A DNA stretch of 32,879 bases from Desulfobacteraceae bacterium (GCA_011390465.1 JAABSH010000041.1:1-32879); one strand, 5' to 3'; positions 1-7,004 are shown, numbered from the stretch's first letter. Translations and numbers: made by a program. The notes: generated by a model not told the origin, from the letters alone.

Positions 1-246
1 ATCAAGGACCACGGCGATATCATGCTCAGGGTCGAAGTCAAGGTGACAGGTAATTTCATCCACACAGGGCAGAAACCTATATCTGGGAGAGATCCTGCTT
101 TCATTGAACATGAGTACTTTTTTTCCCAGTTGCCGCAATGCCAGCCCCAGGGCCAGCAAAGCGCCCACCGCGTCGCCGTCCGGGTAGGCGTGGGAACACA
201 ACACCGGAAAACGGCTGTTTTTAAAATGCTCAATAATCTTTTCCAT
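1..246 (-). CDS. DHH-family phosphoesterase (NrnA-like), N-terminal part only
   Basis: Only the first 82 residues are inside the window; the gene continues beyond base 1. Residues 18-28 read SHAYPDGDAVG, the first metal-binding motif of DHH phosphoesterases of the NrnA/RecJ type. The visible part ends in DIAVVLD, which fits the next conserved Asp of the fold. NrnA-type enzymes degrade short oligoribonucleotides and dephosphorylate pAp; which activity applies here cannot be told from the N-terminus. I chose the ATG at 246 because it starts just before the conserved motif. An in-frame ATG at 306 would add about 20 residues that do not look like the family and would run through an inverted repeat. 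It lies 76 bp downstream of the porin gene, so co-transcription with it is possible. Confidence 0.8.
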   Translation of the reverse strand, partial: MEKIIEHFKNSRFPVLCSHAYPDGDAVGALLALGLALRQLGKKVLMFNESRISPRYRFLPCVDEITCHLDFDPEHDIAVVLD

Positions 247-266
247 GAAAGCCAAACGATCATTCA

Positions 267-303
267 AACAAGCCCTTGCCCGGAGAGAGGGAAAGGGCTT
301 GTT
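267..303 (-). terminator. Inverted repeat after the porin gene, possible weak terminator
   Basis: An 11-bp perfect stem (267-277 with 293-303, core AAGCCCTT/AAGGGCTT) with a 15-nt loop lies between the porin stop and the DHH gene start. On the minus strand it is followed by TTGAATGAT, a poor U-tract, so termination would be weak or partial. It could equally be a processing hairpin. Confidence 0.4.
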
Positions 304-322
304 CATCAATAAACGGGTTTAA

Positions 323-1444
323 TTAAAATTCAACGGCCAACTGGGCGGTAACTATATCTGCTTCATCATCATTTTCATATTCATCATGCAGATATTCAAA
401 GGCCAGGGTGGTGCCCGCATAAATGCCGATGCCGATGGACCCGAGAATGCGGGTTTCCGGCAGTAAATTCCCGGCATTGTCCGATCCCTGGTAACCGATG
501 GCGGCAATGGCTTCTTTTCCGGCCAGATCAAAGGTGCAGGCCACTTCCGCGTTCCATGCGGCAATCTCCTCTGCTTCAACCCTGCCGGCATCGGTCATAA
601 ATTCCGCTTCGTCCAGGGCCGTAATGTATTCCCCGATCAGCATCACCGGTCCGGTGGAGAAAATGGCATGGGCCGCAACGCCGTCAACATATTTATCCAG
701 TTTATCCAGATCACCGCCGGTTTCTTCGACAAAATCTTCCAGTCCGTCCGCATCCAGGATATTATTGATATAACCGCAGCCGATGTCAAAGCTGAAATCA
801 TCCGTTTCCATGGCATACCCGGCATTGGCGCCGAAATTGTCAATATGGCTGTCCTCGCCGGCTTCATCCACGTCTCCGTTGAACCCATAGACGGATCCGT
901 AAAAACCCTCAATGTCAAATCCGAGCTGGAGCGCGGATTCACGGGTTTCACCGATTTCCAGGGTCAATGGATCGGAAATCATACTGGACGCAAAATTGCC
1001 GAAAGGCACATACATTTTACCCGCGGAAAAATATCCCGGACATCCGTCGCCACGGGTAAGGGTAATGACCCCTTCATCGATATCAACGGGTTCGGTGTCG
1101 TCCTCTTCCCACAAAAACAGCACGTGACCGCTCACATATTCATTGATTTCCGCGTCAATACCGAATTCCATGGTGGCCAGGGCCGCATCACTTTCATTGT
1201 AATCTGATGCGAGCGGATCATTAAAATCCCGCGATACATATCCGGCCTCGGCTTCCAGTACCCCGCTGATGGCTATCCGGTCCAGCCACCCGGCGGCCAG
1301 ATCCCTGAACCCAGCCTGCTGTTCCAGTTTTGTCACCCGCCGGGTCAGCTCGTCATTGGACAATTCTTCAGCAGCCGCCGGCGTGTATCCGCCGGTAGCC
1401 ACCGCTAAGACCGCCAACAACAGCAAAATACCTGTTTTTTTCAT
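323..1444 (-). CDS. LbtU-like outer-membrane porin
   Basis: A 373-residue protein with a signal peptide (basic start, Leu/Ala core, cleavage near residue 25 in the AAAEE region). A short heptad-like segment (DELTRRVTKLEQQ, about residues 30-42) follows, then a long stretch of alternating hydrophobic/polar strands rich in Gly, Asp and Glu. The protein ends in Phe (AVEF), as expected of an outer-membrane beta-barrel read by the BAM machinery. The overall pattern resembles the LbtU siderophore-porin family; this is recognised by pattern, not alignment. A strong AAGGAG site lies before the ATG at 1444. Acidic surface residues are unusually frequent. Its place at the end of a Feo-type locus suggests it lets metal ions or small chelates into the periplasm. 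The actual substrate is unknown. Confidence 0.75.
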   Translation of the reverse strand: MKKTGILLLLAVLAVATGGYTPAAAEELSNDELTRRVTKLEQQAGFRDLAAGWLDRIAISGVLEAEAGYVSRDFNDPLASDYNESDAALATMEFGIDAEINEYVSGHVLFLWEEDDTEPVDIDEGVITLTRGDGCPGYFSAGKMYVPFGNFASSMISDPLTLEIGETRESALQLGFDIEGFYGSVYGFNGDVDEAGEDSHIDNFGANAGYAMETDDFSFDIGCGYINNILDADGLEDFVEETGGDLDKLDKYVDGVAAHAIFSTGPVMLIGEYITALDEAEFMTDAGRVEAEEIAAWNAEVACTFDLAGKEAIAAIGYQGSDNAGNLLPETRILGSIGIGIYAGTTLAFEYLHDEYENDDEADIVTAQLAVEF

Positions 1445-1450
1445 CTTTTA

Positions 1451-1693
1451 TCACTCCTTTTTATGTTTTTTCTCCCTGATATTGTTTTGGATATCAATTT
1501 GGATATCGCCTTGAGTATGTTTTTGCCCGGTTTTGGCCGCATCCTCAGCCGGTTCCGGAATATTATGACAAATTCCCGAACATCCGCCGCATCCGGTGCA
1601 GCTGTTCTCCGCTTTAAAAGCTGCCCTGAACCAGTGAAACAGATACCAGACGGCCGCAGCCACCATAAGCATCACGATTATTGTCTGGATCAT
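1451..1693 (-). CDS. FeoB-associated Cys-rich membrane protein
   Basis: An 80-residue protein with one N-terminal membrane helix (IQTIIVMLMVAAAVWYLF), a short basic stretch, then SCTGCGGCSGIC, the cysteine cluster typical of the FeoB-associated Cys-rich family. The tail is polar and Lys-rich. The start is taken at the ATG at 1693, preceded by GGGGGG at good spacing; an ATG 18 bp upstream (1711) would start inside that ribosome-binding site. In known Feo loci this small protein sits next to feoB and is thought to bind ferrous iron at the inner face of the membrane. Here it is separated from feoB by two secreted-protein genes, within the same minus-strand run. Identity is fairly secure; exact role is inferred. 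Confidence 0.8.
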   Translation of the reverse strand: MIQTIIVMLMVAAAVWYLFHWFRAAFKAENSCTGCGGCSGICHNIPEPAEDAAKTGQKHTQGDIQIDIQNNIREKKHKKE

Positions 1694-1752
1694 TATGTTA
1701 CCCCCCGGCATTTAAAATGATTTTTCCATATGGAAACTTTTCCACTGTTTTT

Positions 1753-2553
1753 TCAGTTCATATCTCTTGCCTGAACCCAGATCACCGCATCCTGGGACAG
1801 TTCTTTCCCCTTATGTTCGGTGTCCGGCCCCACGCCGAGCGCGCAAAACCCCCACCATCCGGCTTTAGGGATGCCAAAGGCGAATTCACCGTTGACATTG
1901 GCCTTGATTGTCATGGTGACAAAAGCATTCTGGGGCGCCGTCACTGCCGCTGTTTTGGCAAATGCGTCATATTCCATCAGCGGCTCGTGGTTCAGGTATT
2001 CTACTTCGATTTCCGCATAGGGCACGGGCTTGCCGTCGCTTTTCACGATGCCGCGAAACACGTTGCCGGTCCAAAGGGCGTAAGGTTTATCCAGGGGGAC
2101 GATTTCCGCGGCAAGGCCGATCTCCGCATCCCAGTCCGTGGGAAATCCGGCGGTGTTCACCACCATCTTGCTGATCTGCTGAATATAAACCTCTTCTTCA
2201 GCTTCATAATAGGGCGCCGGTACCAGACAGAACACATTATCGCCCATGCCGCGCAGGTTGCAGGACGTTTCATAGGCAGCGCCGCTGTTGGTAAGACTTG
2301 TCCATTGAATCGGTTTCAGGGTATCCAGCAGATCTTGTTTTTTCGCTTTCCGGACCACGAAAAACTGTTCCGGCGTTCCCATATCCATGGTATGACCGGC
2401 CTCAAACGGATGGGTAAACACCAGCTTTAGATCAATTGCTTCTGCTTTTTCAAGAGCGGATTCCGGTGTATAAATCATCTGAAAATGGGCGGACGCTGTT
2501 GCCGCCATGGTCAGAAGGGCCAGCCCGGCCAGTACAAAAAACCTCTTTTTCAT
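1753..2553 (-). CDS. Secreted DUF4198 (NikK/NikM-like) periplasmic protein
   Basis: A 266-residue protein with a clear signal peptide (MKKRFFVLAGLALL..., Ala-Ser-Ala cleavage site) giving a mature chain that begins with His (HFQMIYTPES). The His-first N-terminus, the VFTHPFEAGH segment, the KPVPYAEIEVEYLN segment with its following beta-sandwich pattern, and the C-terminal WWGFCALGVG region match the DUF4198 family. Members include periplasmic accessory subunits of nickel and cobalt uptake systems. A strong AAAGGAG site precedes the ATG. It lies between the NikL-like gene and the FeoB-associated gene, all on one strand with short gaps, so a role in delivering a divalent metal to the inner-membrane transporter is likely. 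Which metal is not shown by sequence. Confidence 0.75.
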   Translation of the reverse strand: MKKRFFVLAGLALLTMAATASAHFQMIYTPESALEKAEAIDLKLVFTHPFEAGHTMDMGTPEQFFVVRKAKKQDLLDTLKPIQWTSLTNSGAAYETSCNLRGMGDNVFCLVPAPYYEAEEEVYIQQISKMVVNTAGFPTDWDAEIGLAAEIVPLDKPYALWTGNVFRGIVKSDGKPVPYAEIEVEYLNHEPLMEYDAFAKTAAVTAPQNAFVTMTIKANVNGEFAFGIPKAGWWGFCALGVGPDTEHKGKELSQDAVIWVQARDMN

Positions 2554-2583
2554 TATTCTCTCCTTTAGCTTTTGATTAACAAT

Positions 2584-2907
2584 TTATTCAAAAATTTCCT
2601 TGCCATCAATTTCAATCTGATGCCCTTCACCGGCATCAAAAATGACTTTGTAAGAACCGCTGGGTTTATCAAAAGTAAACTCACTGAACTCATCCATCTT
2701 GCCCTTCAAAAGAAGGTTGCCGTCTTTGTCTTCCACCCGCACCTGAACCCCGGCAGCCGACGATCCGTCGGAAAATCCACCCTCGCAGGTGATGGTCGCA
2801 TCGCCGTTGTCATAACAGGAACACAGGGGTGTATGGGCCATGCAAAGGCCCGCACCGGTCAGCAGCATTCCGATAATACCCAAACAAACAATCGCTTTTT
2901 TCATCAT
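2584..2907 (-). CDS. Small secreted NikL-like protein
   Basis: A 107-residue protein with a signal peptide (cleavage predicted after Cys-Met-Ala, leaving HTPLCSCYDNG as mature N-terminus). The rest is one beta-sandwich of the carboxypeptidase-regulatory type: GGFSDGSSAAGVQVRV, then DKDGNLLLKGKMDE, then KVIFDAGEGHQIEID. The DAGxGH motif near the C-terminus is what I associate with NikL, an accessory component of nickel ECF transporters. The two Cys at mature positions 5 and 7 and the leading His could bind metal. AGGAG lies about 10 nt before the ATG at 2907; a second ATG follows directly and could be the real start. It sits immediately after feoB in the same direction, separated by a palindromic repeat. 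Confidence 0.65.
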   Translation of the reverse strand: MMKKAIVCLGIIGMLLTGAGLCMAHTPLCSCYDNGDATITCEGGFSDGSSAAGVQVRVEDKDGNLLLKGKMDEFSEFTFDKPSGSYKVIFDAGEGHQIEIDGKEIFE

Positions 2908-2950
2908 TTTTCATTTTCTCCTGTAATTTTTCATTTGTTAAATTAATGAT

Positions 2951-3102
2951 GACGGCTTCGTAAAAAATCCAAATTCTTTGTTGCGCTGCATCCCCAGCTG
3001 CTTCAACGTACGCCAAGTACGCCTCATTGCTGGGAATTTGCGCGCCTCGAATTTGAACTTTTGTACTTTGCCGTCTAAATCTGACTTTTTATGGTTGTAT
3101 CA
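2951..3102. repeat. Palindromic MITE-like repeat at the feoB 3' end
   Basis: Bases 2951-3075 form one long imperfect palindrome: GACGGCTTCGTAAAAAATCC at the left, GACTTTTTAC-like sequence and GCCGTC at the right, and a hairpin head around CAACGTACG/CAAGTACG. A 27-bp tail (3076-3102, TAAATCTGAC... GGTTGTATCA) follows and recurs at 6900-6926. The palindrome would form an extended stem in RNA from either strand. The tail reaches into feoB and supplies its stop codon (3089-3091) and last codons. I remember similar elements as dispersed repeats in Desulfobacterales genomes; copy number cannot be checked here. Confidence 0.75.
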
Positions 3103-5581
3103 ATGAGGGTTCTTGTTTTGTTTTTAAAAAGCCTGCGGCAATCGTAATGCAGAGCATCAGGCCGTAAAAGGCGAACATGGCCTGAAGCCCGGTCAGTCCC
3201 AGGGCACTGCCACCGGAAAACACCAGGGTGGCCACAAATATGCCCAGCACCATGGGATACCCCATGGAAAACAGCATCCATTTCACGGAACCGGATTGCA
3301 GCTTCACGGCAATAGAGGTGGCCAGGCATGGGGGGTAGAGCACCATAAACAGCATCAGGGCCAGGGCGTGAAGAGGGGTGAAACCGGTTTCCGCCGCAGC
3401 CATTCGCTGTTCCAGGGTCTCGCCGGCTTCTTCCTGCTCATACAACGCCCCCAGGGTCGCCACACTGGATTCCTTGGCCGCAAACGCACTCAGCAGGGCC
3501 ACGTTCACCCGCCAGTTAAATCCGGCAAATTGGGTGGCCGGCTCTATGGCCTGGCCGATGCGACCCAGAAAACTCTGATTGATCCGTTCTTTTCGCATTT
3601 CCTGCAGGATTTTTTTCCGTTCCCGGACCAGTTTTTTCATCTCCCGGTTGACTTTTTTGGCGTCTTTGTCCCCTTCCGGCTGGACAACGGGATAAAAATC
3701 CGGATTCCGGATTTTAAAGGCTTTGTTTACGGCAGATGCGGCCTTCTGACTCCCTGCCATCATTCTCGCATTTTTATAATTTTCCCAGTACAGCACCAGG
3801 TCCATAAGATTCTTTGAGGGGGTGTCCGCCTGAATGGCTGCGGCATAGTCCGTCGCACTGATCTTCTTGTAAAAGGTATTGATGGCCCTGTCTTTTTCCG
3901 CTTCATAATACGCCATTCGGTCCTTGCCGATGCCGGGAAACTGAAGCAGAACAAAAATCACCACGGCCAGGGCCGCCACAATGGTGATAATTTTTCGGAT
4001 AAACAGCCAGACCCGCTCAACAGCCCTGCCCAAAACACCCCGAACCGTGGGAAGATGATACGGCGGCATTTCCATGACAAACGGCGCGGTGTCCCGTTTT
4101 CTTAACACCGTCATTGTCAGCATCTTGGAAACCGGCAGCACCATCAAAAGGCTGATGGTGGAGATAAAAAACATGGCAAGCGCCTTGTGCTGTGCAAAAT
4201 AGATATTGATCAGCAATACATACAACGGCACCTTGGCCAGACAGTTGAGCAGGGGGATAATCAGGATGGTGGCCAGCCGGGACCGGTCATCCGGAATGCC
4301 TTTGCAGGACATCACACCGGGCACGGCGCATCCGCCCACATAAATGCCGCCGAGCACCATGGGTAGCGTTGACTGACCGTGCAGACCGTATCTGGAAAAC
4401 AGGCGGTCCATGATAAACGCCATACGCGGCATATATCCGCTGTCTTCCAGAACGGCGATCAGGGCAAACAGAATAAAGAATATGGGAATATAGTTGAGCA
4501 GGGCATTGACGCTGTCCACAAACCACAGGGCAAAAGACCGCAAAATCGGGATCTCAATAAATCCGGGCGCCGGCATGATCGCTTCGGTAAAACTTCTTAT
4601 TTTTGCCAGCAGGGGCCACGTATAATTGGTGATGTTATATCCCTGAACAATGGACAGGTAATACAGGGTCCAGATCACCCCGACCAGGAATAGCGGCCCC
4701 AGTATGCGGTGGCAGACCACACCGTCAATGCGATCGGAAAACGGTTTTTTGACATTCGACGGCAGCTTGACACCGGTTTTGCAAACTTCTTCAGCCGCCT
4801 GATACCGGTGCCGGCCGATGTGCATTTCCGGGGTTTCTCCGGTCTGTTCTTCAAAAGTTGTCCGCAGACCGCCAACAAATTCAAGCAACATTTCTCCGGG
4901 ATTTTTCTCTTCGCCCACCATTTTCCGGACTTCTTCATCGCCTTCCATCAGCTTGATGGCCAGCCAGCGGGTCGGGTACCTGTCCCTGAGACGGCTTTCA
5001 GCCGATAACTTCGCCTCAATTTCCCGGATCAGGGGCTCCATTTCCCCGTAATCAATGCGGACCGGCTTGACGGCGGACTCGCCGGTTCCGACCTTTTCAA
5101 TGGCCTCAATCAATTTTTTTTTGCCGCGACCGCTTTTCATGGCCGTCGGTACCACCGGAATGCCCAGTGACTTTGAAAGAACAGACGCATTGATTTCCAT
5201 GCCGCGCTTTTCCGCCACATCCATCATGTTCGGATTCAAGATCACCGGGACTTCCATTTCAAGGAGCTGAAATGTGAGGTACAGGCAGCGTTTCAGGTTG
5301 GAGGCATCCAGCACATTCACCACCACCGAAGGATTCTCATGCAGAATAAAATCCCTTGAAACACGCTCTTCCGGTGAATAAGAAGTCAGGCTGTAGGTGC
5401 CGGGCAAATCAACGACCTCAACTTTGTTGCCCCCGTGTTTGTACCAGCCCACCATTTTATCCACGGTCACGCCGGGATAATTGGCCACATGCTGGCTGGC
5501 CCCTGTCAGGGCGTTGAATACGGTGGATTTCCCGCAATTGGGCTGCCCTGCCAGGGCTAACAGCACTTTATCTGGCTTCAC
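3089..5581 (-). CDS. feoB: Ferrous iron transport protein B
   Basis: An 830-residue GTPase-coupled Fe(II) permease of the inner membrane. The N-terminal G domain shows G1 GQPNCGKST (12-20), G2 around NYPGVTVD (34-41), G3 DLPG (58-61) and G4 NMMD (118-121). The membrane part carries the two gate motifs, visible as LEDSGYMPRMAFIMDR followed by GGCAVPG, and later FNWRVNVALLSAFAAKE. Length is above the usual 700-780 because of a charged insertion of about 100 residues, rich in Lys/Glu, between two C-terminal membrane segments. The start overlaps the end of feoA by 14 bp, so translation is probably coupled. The last codons and stop lie within the tail of a dispersed repeat, suggesting the original 3' end was altered by insertion. 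Regulation probably follows the DtxR-like protein encoded upstream. Confidence 0.95.
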   Translation of the reverse strand: MKPDKVLLALAGQPNCGKSTVFNALTGASQHVANYPGVTVDKMVGWYKHGGNKVEVVDLPGTYSLTSYSPEERVSRDFILHENPSVVVNVLDASNLKRCLYLTFQLLEMEVPVILNPNMMDVAEKRGMEINASVLSKSLGIPVVPTAMKSGRGKKKLIEAIEKVGTGESAVKPVRIDYGEMEPLIREIEAKLSAESRLRDRYPTRWLAIKLMEGDEEVRKMVGEEKNPGEMLLEFVGGLRTTFEEQTGETPEMHIGRHRYQAAEEVCKTGVKLPSNVKKPFSDRIDGVVCHRILGPLFLVGVIWTLYYLSIVQGYNITNYTWPLLAKIRSFTEAIMPAPGFIEIPILRSFALWFVDSVNALLNYIPIFFILFALIAVLEDSGYMPRMAFIMDRLFSRYGLHGQSTLPMVLGGIYVGGCAVPGVMSCKGIPDDRSRLATILIIPLLNCLAKVPLYVLLINIYFAQHKALAMFFISTISLLMVLPVSKMLTMTVLRKRDTAPFVMEMPPYHLPTVRGVLGRAVERVWLFIRKIITIVAALAVVIFVLLQFPGIGKDRMAYYEAEKDRAINTFYKKISATDYAAAIQADTPSKNLMDLVLYWENYKNARMMAGSQKAASAVNKAFKIRNPDFYPVVQPEGDKDAKKVNREMKKLVRERKKILQEMRKERINQSFLGRIGQAIEPATQFAGFNWRVNVALLSAFAAKESSVATLGALYEQEEAGETLEQRMAAAETGFTPLHALALMLFMVLYPPCLATSIAVKLQSGSVKWMLFSMGYPMVLGIFVATLVFSGGSALGLTGLQAMFAFYGLMLCITIAAGFLKTKQEPSLIQP

Positions 5582-5801
5582 GGTGATCCACCTCTACAAA
5601 ACGGGCCTCTTCATGGCGAAGACTGACAAAATATCCATCAATTTCAATTTCCATAGGATCTTCCAGCGGTGCGTTACGCACCACCTTCAGCCTCCGTCCG
5701 GGATATACCCCCATATCCATGAGCCGCTGTCCCAGTTTATCCCTTACGGAAAGATATTTTATCCTGCATTCATTCCCCGGTCGCATTTGATCCAGTGTCA
5801 T
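5568..5801 (-). CDS. feoA: Ferrous iron transport protein A
   Basis: A 77-residue SH3-like protein. The pattern LGQRLMDMGVYPGRRLKVVRNAP is the FeoA core and the ending DGYFVSLRHEEARFVEV is also typical. FeoA is a cytosolic partner needed for FeoB activity, probably acting on the G domain. The ATG at 5801 has an AAGGA site upstream. The gene overlaps feoB by 14 bp and is the first gene of the minus-strand run, so the candidate operator at 5916-5937 would control the whole locus. Confidence 0.93.
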   Translation of the reverse strand: MTLDQMRPGNECRIKYLSVRDKLGQRLMDMGVYPGRRLKVVRNAPLEDPMEIEIDGYFVSLRHEEARFVEVDHREAR

Positions 5802-5915
5802 CTTTTTTTCCTTTTTTTTATGGTTTAACCTGATTTTTGAATTTCCAAATTAACCCTGCGGCTTGCCCAGAATTTTACGTGCACTACCTGCCCAAAATCA
5901 AAAGAGTATTCTTCC

Positions 5916-5937
5916 GAAGTTAGACATGTCTATCTTC
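5916..5937. promoter_or_regulatory. Candidate metalloregulator operator upstream of feoA
   Basis: A 22-bp interrupted palindrome with 20 of 22 positions symmetric: outer arms GAAG/CTTC and a perfect 12-bp core TAGACATGTCTA (5921-5932). It is about 115 bp before the feoA start, with A/T-rich promoter-like sequence around it. Size and symmetry fit binding by a DtxR-family dimer, and such a gene is next door. Direct evidence of binding is absent. Confidence 0.5.
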
Positions 5938-5982
5938 AGCCTCAAAAAAAACCAGCCCGGAAAAATGGCTGCCTTTATTTAC

Positions 5983-6129
5983 AAGGTTAAGCTCAATGTC
6001 GTTAACTTAAGAGGTTTCGATGTAGGGGAGGGGTTTACCCCCTCCCGCGAAAAAGGCGACCCATGCCGGGAGGGGATAAACCCCTCCCCTACGCATATGG
6101 CCTAAGTTAATGACATTGAGGTTAAGCTT
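5983..6129. repeat. Nested palindromic MITE-like repeat
   Basis: The outer arms 5983-6011 and 6101-6129 are inverted copies (about 25 of 29 bp, core CTCAATGTC.TTAACTTA). The inner arms 6022-6047 and 6067-6092 pair at 25 of 26 positions (GTAGGGGAGGGGTTTA... CCCTCCC). The inner arm is itself rich in G-run/C-run symmetry. The element has no coding capacity and lies between the end of dtxR and the feoA promoter region. It looks like a non-autonomous mobile repeat and could also act as a strong transcription barrier between the two genes. Confidence 0.7.
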
Positions 6130-6187
6130 TAAAAATACCTTAAAAATTTAATCTTTTACCTTTTCATGCTGAATGCTTACCACCGGC

Positions 6188-6733
6188 TCAATCGTTTTTC
6201 AGCGAACGTATCTTTTTTTGAAAATCCCATGAAAAACCTTCTGTCTGTTTGATGCATTTTTCCGGCTGATGGCCATGCAGGCGATATTCCATAAAATGCT
6301 TGAGCCAGTTTTCGCCGGCCCGGGGGCAGGTCTGGATAAATGAGATAAAATCCGTAAGACTGTCTTTTGTGGCCGGACTGAGGGCGTGTTCCATTTTACA
6401 GGCATCTTCATCCGCGGTTTTTTTATCAATTTTTAAAATCTCAGTTAAAAACTCAAACAGAATCTCATGCCGGTTCCGCATTTCCCTGCCAATGGCAAGT
6501 CCTTTGTCCGTAAGTTCCACATATTCATATTTTTCATAATGCACCAGCCCCCGATCGCTCAATGTTTTCAGCATACTTGACACTGTGGGCATTTTAACCT
6601 TCATCCGGGCGGCAATATCTTTAACCCGGACATATTTTTTCTCTTTACCCAGATCAAAAATGGCTTCCAGATAATCCTCCATCACCATGGTCAGGGGCTT
6701 TTTTTTGATTTTTTCACTTGGGGATGCTGTCAC
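6188..6733 (-). CDS. DtxR-family metal-dependent repressor
   Basis: A 181-residue transcription regulator. The winged helix-turn-helix is at about residues 18-80 (DYLEAIFDLGKE, then VKDIAARMKVKMPTVSSML). The metal-binding dimerisation domain shows RHEILFEFL (His89) and DACKMEHALSP (Cys112, Glu115, His116). The Cys at the first of these sites is as in iron-type DtxR/IdeR, where manganese-type MntR has Glu. There is no long SH3 domain, so it is the short form. The start is a GTG at 6733 with AGGCAGGGA upstream; an internal Met at about residue 16 is also possible. It lies just upstream of feoAB in the same direction, so it most likely represses that operon when Fe(II) is plentiful. A palindrome directly before its start suggests autoregulation. 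Confidence 0.85.
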   Translation of the reverse strand: MTASPSEKIKKKPLTMVMEDYLEAIFDLGKEKKYVRVKDIAARMKVKMPTVSSMLKTLSDRGLVHYEKYEYVELTDKGLAIGREMRNRHEILFEFLTEILKIDKKTADEDACKMEHALSPATKDSLTDFISFIQTCPRAGENWLKHFMEYRLHGHQPEKCIKQTEGFSWDFQKKIRSLKND

Positions 6734-6760
6734 AACGATCCCTGCCTTAAAGATAGAGAG

Positions 6761-6776
6761 TTAAACTTAAGTTTGA
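6761..6776. promoter_or_regulatory. Palindrome before the dtxR-like gene, candidate autoregulatory site
   Basis: A perfect 12-bp palindrome AAACTTAAGTTT (6763-6774) flanked by partly symmetric bases lies about 30 bp upstream of the GTG start. Its sequence differs from the palindrome before feoA, so if both are bound by the same protein the recognised sequence is loose; otherwise a second regulator is involved. Confidence 0.4.
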
Positions 6777-6899
6777 TTTCTCTAATATTTTTTTGATTCT
6801 GGAATGTCAAGTTTTTTTGCCGGGTTTTTGCAAATTTTTTTAACCGGCCATTTCACGCAAATGCAACCAGACGATGCCCCAATGCCCGGTAAAGATTAT

Positions 6900-6926
6900 T
6901 AAATCTGACTCTTTACGGTTGCATCA
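6900..6926. repeat. Second copy of the 27-bp repeat tail
   Basis: TAAATCTGACTCTTTACGG and the following bases match 3076-3102 at 24 of 27 positions. All three differences are C/T changes. Here the tail stands alone without the large palindrome. Confidence 0.65.
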
Positions 6927-6974
6927 GATACCATTTTAATAAAGCTGCACTGAATTTTAACCCAAAAGTTCAGT

Positions 6975-7004
6975 TTGACTTTTTAAAACAAATTTCCTTA
7001 TTAA
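6975..7004 (+). promoter_or_regulatory. Predicted sigma-70 promoter for the aspS-gatA-gatB operon
   Basis: TTGACT at 6975-6980, an 18-bp spacer and TATTAA at 6999-7004, 65 bp before the aspS start. The same -10 hexamer occurs in the predicted rpsF promoter. Confidence 0.5.

Larger units (their letters stand above)
5802..6187. other. Gene-free region between dtxR and feoA
   Basis: This 386-bp stretch holds the candidate feoA operator (5916-5937) and a large palindromic repeat (5983-6129). The short open frames that cross it lie inside the palindrome and have no ribosome-binding site or family resemblance. I see nothing else. Confidence 0.6.

Noticed and set aside
5863-6105. Plus-strand open frame of about 80 codons between dtxR and feoA
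   Set aside because: It lies mostly within the large palindrome, has no ribosome-binding site, and its product has no protein-like pattern.
2951-6129. The palindromic repeats as a CRISPR array
   Set aside because: The two elements are unrelated, there are no regular spacers, and no cas genes are present.
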